Part shown: positions 1-7,321 of the stretch, piece by piece
How positions within the stretch are numbered: position 1 is the first letter of the stretch
How the letters are laid out: the number at the start of each line of letters is the position of its first letter
Assembly: GCA_029558215.1 (NCBI GenBank)
Contig: JAKQFZ010001069.1
Span: 1 to 9,521 of the forward strand
Length of the DNA: 9,521 nt
Reading direction: 5' to 3'
Origin: Candidatus Omnitrophota bacterium
GTDB taxonomy: Bacteria > Hinthialibacterota > Hinthialibacteria > JAKQFZ01
Translations under genes and position numbers: made by a program
The notes under the pieces: model-generated
The model's input: only the letters and a program-made list of their open reading frames with translations
Told to the model about the DNA's origin: nothing
The model's database searches: none

Positions 1-75
1 CAGCAACGCGGCCACAAGTGCCGTCATCCCAACGACTGCTGAAGGTATGTAAAGACTCATCTGCTGAGTATCCAT
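1..75 (-). CDS. N-terminus of a membrane protein, cut by the left window edge
   Basis: An open frame begins with ATG at 75 on the minus strand and is still open at base 1, giving 25 residues. A short polar start (MDTQQMSLY) is followed by a hydrophobic run, IPSAVVGMTALVAALL, which looks like the first transmembrane helix or signal anchor of a larger protein. A consensus-like promoter lies immediately upstream at 87-115, which supports a real gene. No clear Shine-Dalgarno sequence precedes the ATG, and a second in-frame ATG (codon 6, at 60) is an alternative start. The gene lies 78 bases downstream of the PHP-domain gene on the same strand. The short N-terminus resembles that of polytopic proteins such as membrane pyrophosphatases, but 25 residues are too few to assign a family, so I leave the function open. 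Confidence 0.5.
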   Translation of the reverse strand, partial: MDTQQMSLYIPSAVVGMTALVAALL

Positions 76-86
76 GAGCACAAGTC

Positions 87-115
87 AAGATATCCACTTC
101 CCCGAACCCTGTCAA
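87..115 (-). promoter_or_regulatory. Candidate sigma-70 promoter for the leftmost minus-strand gene
   Basis: Read on the minus strand, a perfect -35 hexamer TTGACA (110-115) is followed by exactly 17 bases and then TATCTT (87-92), which matches four of six -10 positions. The predicted start of transcription falls near base 80, only a few bases before the ATG at 75. The mRNA would therefore be nearly leaderless, or translation would begin at the second ATG at 60. The site lies in the 78-base gap after the PHP gene, so the leftmost gene may be transcribed independently of it. Confidence 0.45.
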
Positions 116-153
116 CGAAACCAGGGGACGAGGCCGTCAAACGCCGCCTTCTC

Positions 154-942
154 TCAGGACTTCGCCACCTCACAGGCCTTCAGCAGCGGCTCGGTGGCAG
201 GTCGCCAGATCCGCTCTTCGGGAATGCCGAGTCTGTCCACGACATCCCAAGCCAGTTTGATGTCGAGCAAGTGGTCTATGCTATGAGCGTCCGATCCTAT
301 CGTGAACATCGTGCCTTCCTGAGCGAAAATGGAAAGATAGTCCACATACTCTTCAACATAGTCTTTCTGGCGTCGGATATTGGCCCCAACGTTGATCTCG
401 ATGGCGGTTCCCGTCTCCTTGGCTGCCTGCGCCAGTTCACGTGTCAAGGACTCCCGAACAGGCTTCATGGATTCAATGAAAGGCCAGTTCTTGTCCTTGA
501 ACTCCTTTCGACTAAACCAGTAAGGATGCACCAACACGTCAACCAGCGAATCCTCGCATGTCTTCAGATGATGCCGATGCTGGATCTCGATGATTTTGTC
601 GAGATCGAACTCATTGAGATATGTGGAGTGAATCCCTCCGATGGCAAACTGGAACTGGTATTCCTGTTTGATCTCCTCGCTGAATACGAATCCCTGATCA
701 CACCCTGTGAAGTTCAGTTCGACACCGAAGAAGACGTCTACCGGAGACTGCATCGTGAGCAACTCATCACGTATCTGCCGATGCAACGGTATTTGCTCAG
801 GACGATTCAGATGATCCGTGATACCGATGGCCACCACTCCAACACTATGTGATTGCTGGACGATGGCAGGAAGTTCCATGGTTGCATTGGCGCAACCGGC
901 GTGTTTGGGATGCATGTGGAAATCGAATCTGGGACAACTCAT
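154..942 (-). CDS. PHP-domain metal-dependent hydrolase (phosphoesterase-like)
   Basis: This 262-residue protein has the signature of the PHP (polymerase and histidinol phosphatase) superfamily. These are TIM-barrel-like enzymes that bind a two- or three-metal cluster and hydrolyse phosphoesters. Visible metal-ligand motifs, in order, are FDFHMHP (H9, H11), ITDH (D43, H44), GVELNF (E75), GGIHS (H105), LVHPYWF (H139) and IGSDAHS (D218, H220), so the set looks complete and the enzyme is probably active. Length fits a stand-alone PHP hydrolase such as a histidinol-phosphatase-like or 5'-3' nucleotide phosphatase-like protein; the substrate cannot be read from sequence. There is no signal peptide, so it should be cytoplasmic. 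The start at 942 is supported by AGGAGG 11 bases upstream. It is transcribed away from the GT-C genes, and no histidine biosynthesis gene is visible nearby. Confidence 0.88.
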   Translation of the reverse strand: MSCPRFDFHMHPKHAGCANATMELPAIVQQSHSVGVVAIGITDHLNRPEQIPLHRQIRDELLTMQSPVDVFFGVELNFTGCDQGFVFSEEIKQEYQFQFAIGGIHSTYLNEFDLDKIIEIQHRHHLKTCEDSLVDVLVHPYWFSRKEFKDKNWPFIESMKPVRESLTRELAQAAKETGTAIEINVGANIRRQKDYVEEYVDYLSIFAQEGTMFTIGSDAHSIDHLLDIKLAWDVVDRLGIPEERIWRPATEPLLKACEVAKS

Positions 943-953
943 AAAAGCGAAGG

Positions 954-959
954 CCTCCT
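954..959 (-). promoter_or_regulatory. Ribosome binding site of the PHP gene
   Basis: CCTCCT on the plus strand reads AGGAGG on the minus strand, a full Shine-Dalgarno core 11 bases before the ATG at 942. The spacing is slightly long but workable. It supports 942 as the start. Confidence 0.6.
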
Positions 960-1002
960 ATTCCGGTGCTCAAAGCGAAAATGCCTCATAACGACTGCCC
1001 TA

Positions 1003-1030
1003 ATCGTATCGGAATCCTGGAAAGGTGCAA
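1003..1030 (-). promoter_or_regulatory. Weak candidate promoter for the PHP gene
   Basis: On the minus strand TTGCAC (1025-1030), a 16-base spacer and TACGAT (1003-1008) form a sigma-70-like pair. The -10 matches four of six consensus bases and the -35 only three. It lies about 60 bases upstream of the PHP start in the divergent intergenic region. I see nothing stronger for this gene, but such matches arise often by chance. Confidence 0.22.
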
Positions 1031-1141
1031 CTGAACAAATGACTGTCTGCCAACCAAGGTCTGGATTCCTGAGAGACGGCCTCGATTGTTGAATGACAGA
1101 TCAGTGAAATCCTCAAAGCGACAGAATGCAGTTGCCCGGTC

Positions 1142-1170
1142 TTGACAGCCCAACGTGATTTGCCTAATCT
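1142..1170 (+). promoter_or_regulatory. Candidate sigma-70 promoter of the GT-C/propeller gene pair
   Basis: A perfect TTGACA (1142-1147) is followed by exactly 17 bases and TAATCT (1165-1170), which keeps the two most conserved -10 positions (A2 and T6). Transcription would begin near 1177 and leave a leader of about 46 bases before the ATG at 1223, which carries its own Shine-Dalgarno sequence. No other promoter is evident before the second large gene, so this one probably drives both. The TTG of the -35 box is also an in-frame start codon that could be mistaken for the gene start. Confidence 0.5.
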
Positions 1171-1209
1171 CTACGGAATTGAGTCGCCTGAAATCCTACT
1201 GTTCTTTGT

Positions 1210-1217
1210 AAGGAAAG
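1210..1217 (+). promoter_or_regulatory. Ribosome binding site fixing the start of the first GT-C gene
   Basis: AAGGAAAG contains AGGA (1211-1214) eight bases before ATG 1223. It favours this start over the in-frame TTG at 1142, which falls inside the promoter -35 box and has no comparable site upstream. Confidence 0.6.
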
Positions 1218-1222
1218 AAACC

Positions 1223-4141
1223 ATGAGTGTTCTCGAAAAGAACGTCAAACTGACCAACGTAATTGTGATTCTTGGAATCCTCATTGCGTTGGGGGGCTTT
1301 TTCCGGCTGTATGATCTGGGAAGAATGGCTTATCACCATGATGAGTCCATGCATGCGTACTACTCGTTTCGACTCTTCAAGTATGGGCCTCACTCATCCC
1401 AGATCGCGGGCGATCCGTCTCGGTACACGCCGGTCTACCATGGACCATTTCAGTACCATATCGGCGCGTTGTTCTTTTTCCTTTTTGGGGATTCGGACTA
1501 TACAGGACGACTTCCCCATGCTGTGTTTGGGATTGTTCTCTTATGCCTTGCCTACGGTTTGAGTCAATTTTTCGGCCGTCGAACCGCTTTGATCACGGTC
1601 TTTCTGCTTGCCGTTTCACCGGTGCTGGTCTACTTCTCCCGCTTCACTCGTGAGGACACCTATTTCGCGGTGAGCAACTTCGCTCTGGTTCTGTTTTCAC
1701 TTCTCTACTTAAAGACGCGTAGACCACTCTACTTCCATCTGTCTGCATTGGGGCTGATTCTTGGATACTGCACCAAGGAAAACTCCTACATGTCCGGTGC
1801 CATTCTCGGCTCGTTCCTCGTGCTCTATGTGCTTTGGGGTCTTCTCTCTGAGAATCGAAACAGACACCTTGGTCTGGTCTTCTCGACCTATCATCAGTAC
1901 ACGAAAGCCTGGACGCTCTACGGCCTTTTCAGTGTCTTCATGTTCGGATACGCCTATGCTGTGGTTCATCAGATCAAGTTGTTCGGCAAGGTTCTCGCCA
2001 CAAGGGCTTCAACGGCGCACGACAACTTCGAGACTTCAATTACAGGTCTTGGGGTTCTCTACTGGATAATCGCCCTGATAGTGTCCGCAGCAGTGATCTG
2101 GCTTGTGGCTTGGGCAAGAAGATCTTTTCGGCGATACGATCCCTATCTCTCAGACAAGGAGAAACGATGGGAAGAGCCCGATGACGCGGTCGAATGGCTC
2201 AAGCGTCTCCTTACCGACAACCAGGAGTTGCTTCTCTCCATTTGCTTGGTTGTGTGCGTCTACGTTGTTCTCTTCACCCGAATGTTCAGCAACAGTGGTG
2301 GCATCTGGAGTGGAGTTTACGACTATCTGGCTTACTGGATGGCTCAGCAGGAAGAACCACGTATTCCAGGCCCAAAGAGCTATCATATCGTACGTCTTCT
2401 CGTCTATGAACTGCTCGCCGTCGTGTTTTCGGTGATTGGCTTGTTCTACGTTGTGTACCGATCAACCCTGCATCTCTTCGCCAAGGGCACCGCTGATTCA
2501 CAGGCTGAAGTTCCTCAACCCCCATCTGCCATCGGAGTCTTCCTGCTCTACTGGTCGTTGATGTCTGTCTTCATCTATTCGCATTTGAACGAGAAATGTC
2601 CCTGGCTTCTGACACATCAGGCTCTCCCAATGGTGCTGTTCGCTGGGTGGGTGTTCGGAGAACTCTGGGAACGCTTGCGAGGACATTGGGGATGGTCTGT
2701 TCTCAGAGGCGCATTGTTGGTTGTCTTTGTGATTCTGGCAGCCGCCATGGTTCGCTCAACCGTTGTGTTGAACTTGTTCCAGAACGATGACCCCAAGGAG
2801 ATGATCGTCTACGTGCAGTCGCAGCAGGACGTCATCGGTATCCGAGATGAGATCGAGGATCTGGCATTCCGAACGGTGAAAAGAAAGAATCTCAAAGTGC
2901 TTCTGACCGGCAAGGCTCCATGGCCATTTTCCTGGTACATGAGGAACTATCCATACACCAGTTTTGGAACGGTGACAGAAGGCACTGACGCCGACGTTGT
3001 CATCTGCGACGACATCCAGAAAAAGGATGCCAAGGCAGCGTTGGGAAATGACTTTGACGAAGGTCGCACCTATCATCTTCAGGGGTGGTGGGTGGTGGAG
3101 CACGAGGACCTCCCCAAAGGGTTCAAGCAGAGGAAGGATGCCCTGCTGAAGTATTTCATCTACAGAGAGCCTTGGGGAAAGAAAACATTTGGCCATTGGG
3201 ACATTGCCCTGTTTGTCCGAAGTGACATCTATGGCGTTGGTGGCCGTACAGGGGTTTCGATCCCTGCAGGGTACAAGAATTCACCGGCATATCCTTCCGT
3301 GCTCAAGGAATGGGGCAAGGCAGGTGCCGCTCCGGGGCAGTTCAACAAGCCCAAGGGAATCGCGATCGCACCCAATGACGCTGGGCTCTATGTGGCCGAT
3401 TCCGGGAACCACAGGATTCAGAAGTTTGATCTGGACGGAAACTCGTTGCTTCTGTGGGGAGATCAAGGAACCGCCCCCGCGCAGTTCAATGAACCAAGTG
3501 GCATTGCCGTGGGGCCGGATGGCATGGTCTACGTGGCTGACTTGTGGAACGCCCGAATTCAGAAGTTTGACTCCGAAGGGAAGTTCATTACTCAGTGGGA
3601 TGCTGGTGACGGGCGCTTCTATGGCCCGAGGGATGTCGGTGTCAGCCCGAAGAATGAGGTCTTTGTTGCCGATACAGGAAACAAACGCATCATGGTCTAC
3701 AGCAGCGATGGACAATTTCTGCGCAAATGGGGTTCCGGAGGCAAACAACAGGGGCAGTTTGACGAGCCTGTCGGTCTGGCGATCAGTTCGGGCAATGAAG
3801 TTTTCGTTGCGGACACAGTAAATCAGCGCGTTCAGGTCTTTGACGACATGGGCACGTTCAAGAGGCAATGGGCAGTGTTGGGTTGGGACGATCGCTACAC
3901 GCAGCCCTACCTTGCGCTCGATAGCCGCGGAACGGTTTTTGCATCAGATGCTGTTCAGAACGTCATCCACCGGTTCCTGCCGGATGGCTCGGCGGTCACC
4001 CGTTTCGGAAGCAAGGGAACGGCACCTGGACAGATGGATCGGGCGGTCGGCATTGCGGTTGACTCACAGGACAACGTCTATATCGCCGACACAGACAATA
4101 ACAGAATCCAGAAATGGGCGCCCCTGCGCCATATCAACTGA
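1223..4141 (+). CDS. TIGR03663/Agl23-like GT-C membrane protein fused to a six-bladed NHL propeller (paralog 1)
   Basis: The 972-residue product starts with a membrane helix (about 13-30) and a first outer loop with YHHDES (D40, E41), the acidic motif expected of GT-C/PMT-type transferases that use polyprenyl-phosphate sugars. HGP (73-75), SRFTRED (R140, R143, D145), CTKE (K185, E186), RIPGP (380-384) and EKCPWL (457-462) follow among further hydrophobic segments; the last is near 495-516. The DE, HGP and two-arginine pattern matches what I recall of TIGR03663 ('flippase activity-associated Agl23-like'), a family without an established reaction. Residues 517-690 form a soluble segment with WPFSWY (567-572) and FIYREPW. 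Residues 694-972 hold six NHL repeats starting near 707, 755, 799, 846, 892 and 938, enough to close a propeller, which should lie outside the membrane. ATG 1223 is chosen for its ribosome binding site and its alignment with paralog 2. The acceptor and sugar are unknown. Confidence 0.85.
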   Translation: MSVLEKNVKLTNVIVILGILIALGGFFRLYDLGRMAYHHDESMHAYYSFRLFKYGPHSSQIAGDPSRYTPVYHGPFQYHIGALFFFLFGDSDYTGRLPHAVFGIVLLCLAYGLSQFFGRRTALITVFLLAVSPVLVYFSRFTREDTYFAVSNFALVLFSLLYLKTRRPLYFHLSALGLILGYCTKENSYMSGAILGSFLVLYVLWGLLSENRNRHLGLVFSTYHQYTKAWTLYGLFSVFMFGYAYAVVHQIKLFGKVLATRASTAHDNFETSITGLGVLYWIIALIVSAAVIWLVAWARRSFRRYDPYLSDKEKRWEEPDDAVEWLKRLLTDNQELLLSICLVVCVYVVLFTRMFSNSGGIWSGVYDYLAYWMAQQEEPRIPGPKSYHIVRLLVYELLAVVFSVIGLFYVVYRSTLHLFAKGTADSQAEVPQPPSAIGVFLLYWSLMSVFIYSHLNEKCPWLLTHQALPMVLFAGWVFGELWERLRGHWGWSVLRGALLVVFVILAAAMVRSTVVLNLFQNDDPKEMIVYVQSQQDVIGIRDEIEDLAFRTVKRKNLKVLLTGKAPWPFSWYMRNYPYTSFGTVTEGTDADVVICDDIQKKDAKAALGNDFDEGRTYHLQGWWVVEHEDLPKGFKQRKDALLKYFIYREPWGKKTFGHWDIALFVRSDIYGVGGRTGVSIPAGYKNSPAYPSVLKEWGKAGAAPGQFNKPKGIAIAPNDAGLYVADSGNHRIQKFDLDGNSLLLWGDQGTAPAQFNEPSGIAVGPDGMVYVADLWNARIQKFDSEGKFITQWDAGDGRFYGPRDVGVSPKNEVFVADTGNKRIMVYSSDGQFLRKWGSGGKQQGQFDEPVGLAISSGNEVFVADTVNQRVQVFDDMGTFKRQWAVLGWDDRYTQPYLALDSRGTVFASDAVQNVIHRFLPDGSAVTRFGSKGTAPGQMDRAVGIAVDSQDNVYIADTDNNRIQKWAPLRHIN
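4117..4130 (+). other. Short GC hairpin just before the second GT-C gene
   Basis: GGCGC (4117-4121) and GCGCC (4126-4130) form a perfect five-base-pair stem with the loop CCCT. It lies in the last codons of paralog 1 and ends 16 bases before ATG 4147. Paralog 2 has no clear Shine-Dalgarno sequence, so such a structure could influence translational coupling, but a stem this short is easily a chance result. Confidence 0.2.
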
Positions 4142-4146
4142 GTGCA

Positions 4147-7100
4147 ATGAAAGAAAACAAACTCAATATCACGGTTGCCACGCTTCTCTTCCTCGCCATT
4201 CTGGGCATCGGGGCTTTCTTCCGTTTGAGCCACCTCTCCCTGATGGCCTATCACCACGACGAGTCAATCCATGAGTACTATTCCTATCAGCTTTACAAAT
4301 ACGGGCCAGGTGCTCCTCAGTTGGGCAAGTCTTCTCCACCGTATTACAGCGCTGTGTACCATGGACCTTTTCTCTACCATTTCAGTGCCCTCTTCTTCCT
4401 GCTGTTCGGAGTGAACGATTTTACAGGACGGCTTCCTTTCGCCGTTTACGGCATTGCAATGTTGTGGATAGCATACAGCCTGAAGTTGGTCACGGGACAT
4501 CGCAAGGCACTTCTGATTATGCTCTTCTGCGCGGTGTCGCCCGTTCTGACTTATTTCTCTCGGTTTGCCCGAAATGATGTACTTCTGGGCACAGACAATC
4601 TGGCGATGCTTGCATTCACACTGTTGTACTTTCACACCCGGAAGGCTCGATATTTCCTGCTGGCGGCTCTGGCTGCGGTTGTCGGTTATTGCACAAAAGA
4701 GAATTCGTATGTAGGCGGCGCGGTGCTGTGCTCTTTCCTGGTGCTCTATTGTGTCGCCAGACTGGTACCGGCAATTAGACCTCAGTTGCTGAGAAAGATT
4801 CTGATGATCGCAGCACCTATTGTTGCCATGGCAGCGCTGTTTGTAGCCCCAGGCAAGACTTTGAAAACGGCTGCTGTTCCTATCGTACTTTTTGGCTTCC
4901 TGATTCTGTACTTCCTTTACTGTCTGGCTCGGGATGCTTTCCCCTCTGAGAAGGCGCGTCGCGAACTACAGGAGAAGATTTTCTCCACGTATTGGGTTTA
5001 TACCTTTGTGATCGCCCTTTACGGCATCTTCAGTGCGTTCATGGTGTTCTATGTGGACATGCAGGTTCGCCACGGCTGGTTCCCCAAGGGGAAACAGGGA
5101 TTCTCTTTCTGGGCTTACTGGGGCTCGGCTTTCGTGTTGACGCTTGGCGTCTACTATGCGCTGTTGTTTGTGAGAATGCGATATCTGAACACCAGAAAGG
5201 CAGACGAACAGACTATCCCGTACGCTCCAAGCGTTTCTCGAACGATCGCCAAAGACGTCGGACTTCTCTTCGCCGTACTGGCGACAATCATTGGTGTCTA
5301 CAGTCTTCTCTTCACAGTGTTCTTCACCAAGGCCCAAGGCATGACGGATGGAGTCCACTTGTATCTGTCCTACTGGCTGAAGATGCATGGCAAACCAAGG
5401 ATTCCAGGGCCAAGCACGTACTATGTTGCCAGGATGATTCTCTATGAGCCTTTGGCAATGTTGGGTCTGGTATTCGCATTGTTTTACTATCCGTATCGTA
5501 TTGGAATCCGGTGGTTTGTTCGTCGTGATGCCGAGTTGGTTGAGAAGTATCCCTATCCCAGCTGGTTTCCGATCTTCTTTATCATCTGGTCGGTGTTCAC
5601 TCTCTGGATTTATTCCATTCTCGAAGAAAAGGTTCAATGGTTGATGTACCATCAGGCAATGCCCTGCCTGGTGCTGGCAGGATACGTCGTCGGGGAACTT
5701 CATGAGCGCATGAGACCTGGAGTCATGCGCAAATTCCTCTGGACGGTAGTAGCGCTTCTATTGGCGTATCAAATCCGTGCAACCACGCTGTGTACCCACT
5801 TTGAGCCGGACGATCCGCGCGAACTTCTGGTCTATACCCAGACCAACAGCGACGTGACAAAAGTGCTCAAGGAGATCGAGGGATACAGCCACATTCTCAG
5901 AGGTCGTGGAGAAAAGGCGATCATCCAGACTCAGGGCGAGACCACATGGCCATTCATCTGGTACCTGCGGGACTACGAAACGCGATCAGGTGTGGTTACC
6001 GGTCAGGATGTTCCGATTATCCTGACCGACCTGGAACAGAAATCTCGCATGAAGGCAGTTCTTGAAGACAAGTTTATCGGTCGTCAGTATCGTCTGCGCG
6101 CCTGGTGGCAGCCAGGTCAGTCCTGGTCTGACATGTCTCATTCGAAAGACTGGTTTTCGAAACTGTGGCGTTGGTTCATCTATCGAGAACCATGGGATAA
6201 AGACAAGTACATCGGCTCCACCGACTTCATGTTCTACGTGCGGCGCGACCTCCTGCCAGGAGCCACTCTCCCACCAGAGACCGAGATGCAGGATTTGACA
6301 CCGATCAACCCAACAGTCTCCTCCTCGCAACCTGCAAAGTTGGAGTTGCTTGCCTCCTGGGGCGGCGCAGGCAGTGGCGACGGACAGATGAACCTGCCTC
6401 GGGGACTGGCACTCTCTCCCGACGGCAATCTCTATGTAGCCGACTCCAGAAATCACCGCATTCAAGCATTCGACTCATCCGGCAAGTTCTTGTTCCAGTG
6501 GGGAACTGCCGGTGACGGAAACAGTCAGTTCAATGAACCTTCTGATGTCGCCTTGGCTTCAGATGGTTCAGTCTGGGTGACCGACCTATGGAACAATCGC
6601 ATTCAGCGATTCACCCGCCGAGGAGAGTTTCGTCAGGTCGTCGAATCGTCCAGCGGGGTGATGTACGGCCCGCGTTCTATCACCGTGACAGATGCCGGTG
6701 AAGCTTTTGCAGTAGACACTGGCAACAAGCGAGTGCTCCATTTCAACAGTTCAGGCGGACTGCAGGGAGAATGGGGCAGTAAAGGAACCCGCTCAGGGAA
6801 ATTCGATGAGCCCGTCGGAATTGCAGCCGGCCCGAACGGACATATCTACGTGGCAGACACCGGCAACAAGAGGATTCAGGTCTTTGAGTCTTCAGAGCCA
6901 TATCGTTGTGTGGCCGTCTGGAACGTTCCAGGCTGGAGCCTACTGACATCCGAACCGTATCTTGCCTTTGGACCCGACAACTGTCTCTACGCCACGGATG
7001 CCGGATCGGGAAGGATTCTGCGGTTCTCTCCTGATGGTCAGAAAGCGGATATCTACTCTCTGCCTCCAGGTGGTGGAGCCGAGTTGACCCGACCCACAGG

Positions 7101-7194
7101 GATTGCCGTTGCTTCTGACGGTACGATTTTTGTGTCCGACCGAGAACGAGCACAAATTCTCAAGGTGCGACCGGTCGAGATCTCAGAACAGTAG
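4147..7194 (+). CDS. TIGR03663/Agl23-like GT-C membrane protein fused to a six-bladed NHL propeller (paralog 2)
   Basis: This 1015-residue protein has the same layout as its upstream neighbour: first helix about 9-27, MAYHHDES (D38, E39), YHGP (HGP 72-74), SRFARND (R139, R142, D144), CTKE (K184, E185), RIPGP (418-422), EEKVQWL (E494-W498), final helix about 529-548, WPFIWY (601-606), FIYREPW, then six NHL repeats starting near 748, 795, 839, 886, 933 and 980. It differs by an insert of about 60 residues (roughly 209-277) holding two extra hydrophobic segments. The start at 4147 lies 5 bases after the previous stop and aligns with paralog 1; an ATG at 4114 would overlap the upstream gene by 28 bases and add 11 residues with no counterpart there. 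No strong Shine-Dalgarno sequence is present, which suggests translational coupling. The probable role is periplasmic-side sugar transfer from a lipid carrier, with the propeller as a binding or scaffold domain. That is inference. Confidence 0.85.
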   Translation: MKENKLNITVATLLFLAILGIGAFFRLSHLSLMAYHHDESIHEYYSYQLYKYGPGAPQLGKSSPPYYSAVYHGPFLYHFSALFFLLFGVNDFTGRLPFAVYGIAMLWIAYSLKLVTGHRKALLIMLFCAVSPVLTYFSRFARNDVLLGTDNLAMLAFTLLYFHTRKARYFLLAALAAVVGYCTKENSYVGGAVLCSFLVLYCVARLVPAIRPQLLRKILMIAAPIVAMAALFVAPGKTLKTAAVPIVLFGFLILYFLYCLARDAFPSEKARRELQEKIFSTYWVYTFVIALYGIFSAFMVFYVDMQVRHGWFPKGKQGFSFWAYWGSAFVLTLGVYYALLFVRMRYLNTRKADEQTIPYAPSVSRTIAKDVGLLFAVLATIIGVYSLLFTVFFTKAQGMTDGVHLYLSYWLKMHGKPRIPGPSTYYVARMILYEPLAMLGLVFALFYYPYRIGIRWFVRRDAELVEKYPYPSWFPIFFIIWSVFTLWIYSILEEKVQWLMYHQAMPCLVLAGYVVGELHERMRPGVMRKFLWTVVALLLAYQIRATTLCTHFEPDDPRELLVYTQTNSDVTKVLKEIEGYSHILRGRGEKAIIQTQGETTWPFIWYLRDYETRSGVVTGQDVPIILTDLEQKSRMKAVLEDKFIGRQYRLRAWWQPGQSWSDMSHSKDWFSKLWRWFIYREPWDKDKYIGSTDFMFYVRRDLLPGATLPPETEMQDLTPINPTVSSSQPAKLELLASWGGAGSGDGQMNLPRGLALSPDGNLYVADSRNHRIQAFDSSGKFLFQWGTAGDGNSQFNEPSDVALASDGSVWVTDLWNNRIQRFTRRGEFRQVVESSSGVMYGPRSITVTDAGEAFAVDTGNKRVLHFNSSGGLQGEWGSKGTRSGKFDEPVGIAAGPNGHIYVADTGNKRIQVFESSEPYRCVAVWNVPGWSLLTSEPYLAFGPDNCLYATDAGSGRILRFSPDGQKADIYSLPPGGGAELTRPTGIAVASDGTIFVSDRERAQILKVRPVEISEQ

Positions 7195-7228
7195 ACCTTC
7201 GCCTCACATGCGTACTGCGCGAGGGATT

Positions 7229-7246
7229 CTCGACACGATTGTCGAG
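7229..7246. promoter_or_regulatory. Perfect 7-base dyad after the GT-C pair
   Basis: CTCGACA (7229-7235), the loop CGAT and TGTCGAG (7240-7246) form a perfect inverted repeat 34 bases after the stop of paralog 2. No run of T follows, so it is not a standard intrinsic terminator. It could be an mRNA 3'-end structure, or an operator for the acetyltransferase gene 76 bases downstream. Confidence 0.35.
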
Positions 7247-7286
7247 CAAGCATCCGAGGGAGCGGCATAGCACACGCGCCTGCAGG

Positions 7287-7295
7287 TGCTAATCT
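7287..7295 (+). promoter_or_regulatory. Weak extended -10 candidate for the acetyltransferase
   Basis: TGC (7287-7289) directly before TAATCT (7290-7295) resembles an extended -10 element. The -35 position at 17 bases (ATAGCA) matches only three of six. The predicted start near 7302 would leave a leader of about 20 bases before ATG 7322. This is only suggestive. Confidence 0.2.
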
Positions 7296-7321
7296 GCTCA
7301 GGATGATGGGGCGTATCGTTC

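Noticed and set aside
271..852. A 193-codon plus-strand open frame opposite the PHP gene
   Set aside because: It is antisense to a gene with a complete set of PHP metal-binding motifs, has no recognisable domain and no ribosome binding site, and is explained by the opposite strand's codon bias.
3189..3868. Long open frames on both strands across the first NHL propeller
   Set aside because: They arise from the repeated codon pattern of the NHL blades; neither translation resembles a protein, and the sense frame is clearly the propeller.
3302..4138. DNA tandem repeat or CRISPR-like array
   Set aside because: The periodicity of about 140 bases is protein-level only (NHL blades); the nucleotide copies are diverged and have no conserved repeat-spacer pattern.
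4114..4146. Earlier ATG for paralog 2, overlapping paralog 1 by 28 bases
   Set aside because: The 11 added residues have no counterpart in paralog 1, and ATG 4147 places the first helix and YHHDES at the equivalent position.
4966..5703. A 245-codon minus-strand open frame inside paralog 2
   Set aside because: Its translation is rich in His, Gln and Arg with no family signature, and it lies fully opposite well-conserved GT-C coding sequence.
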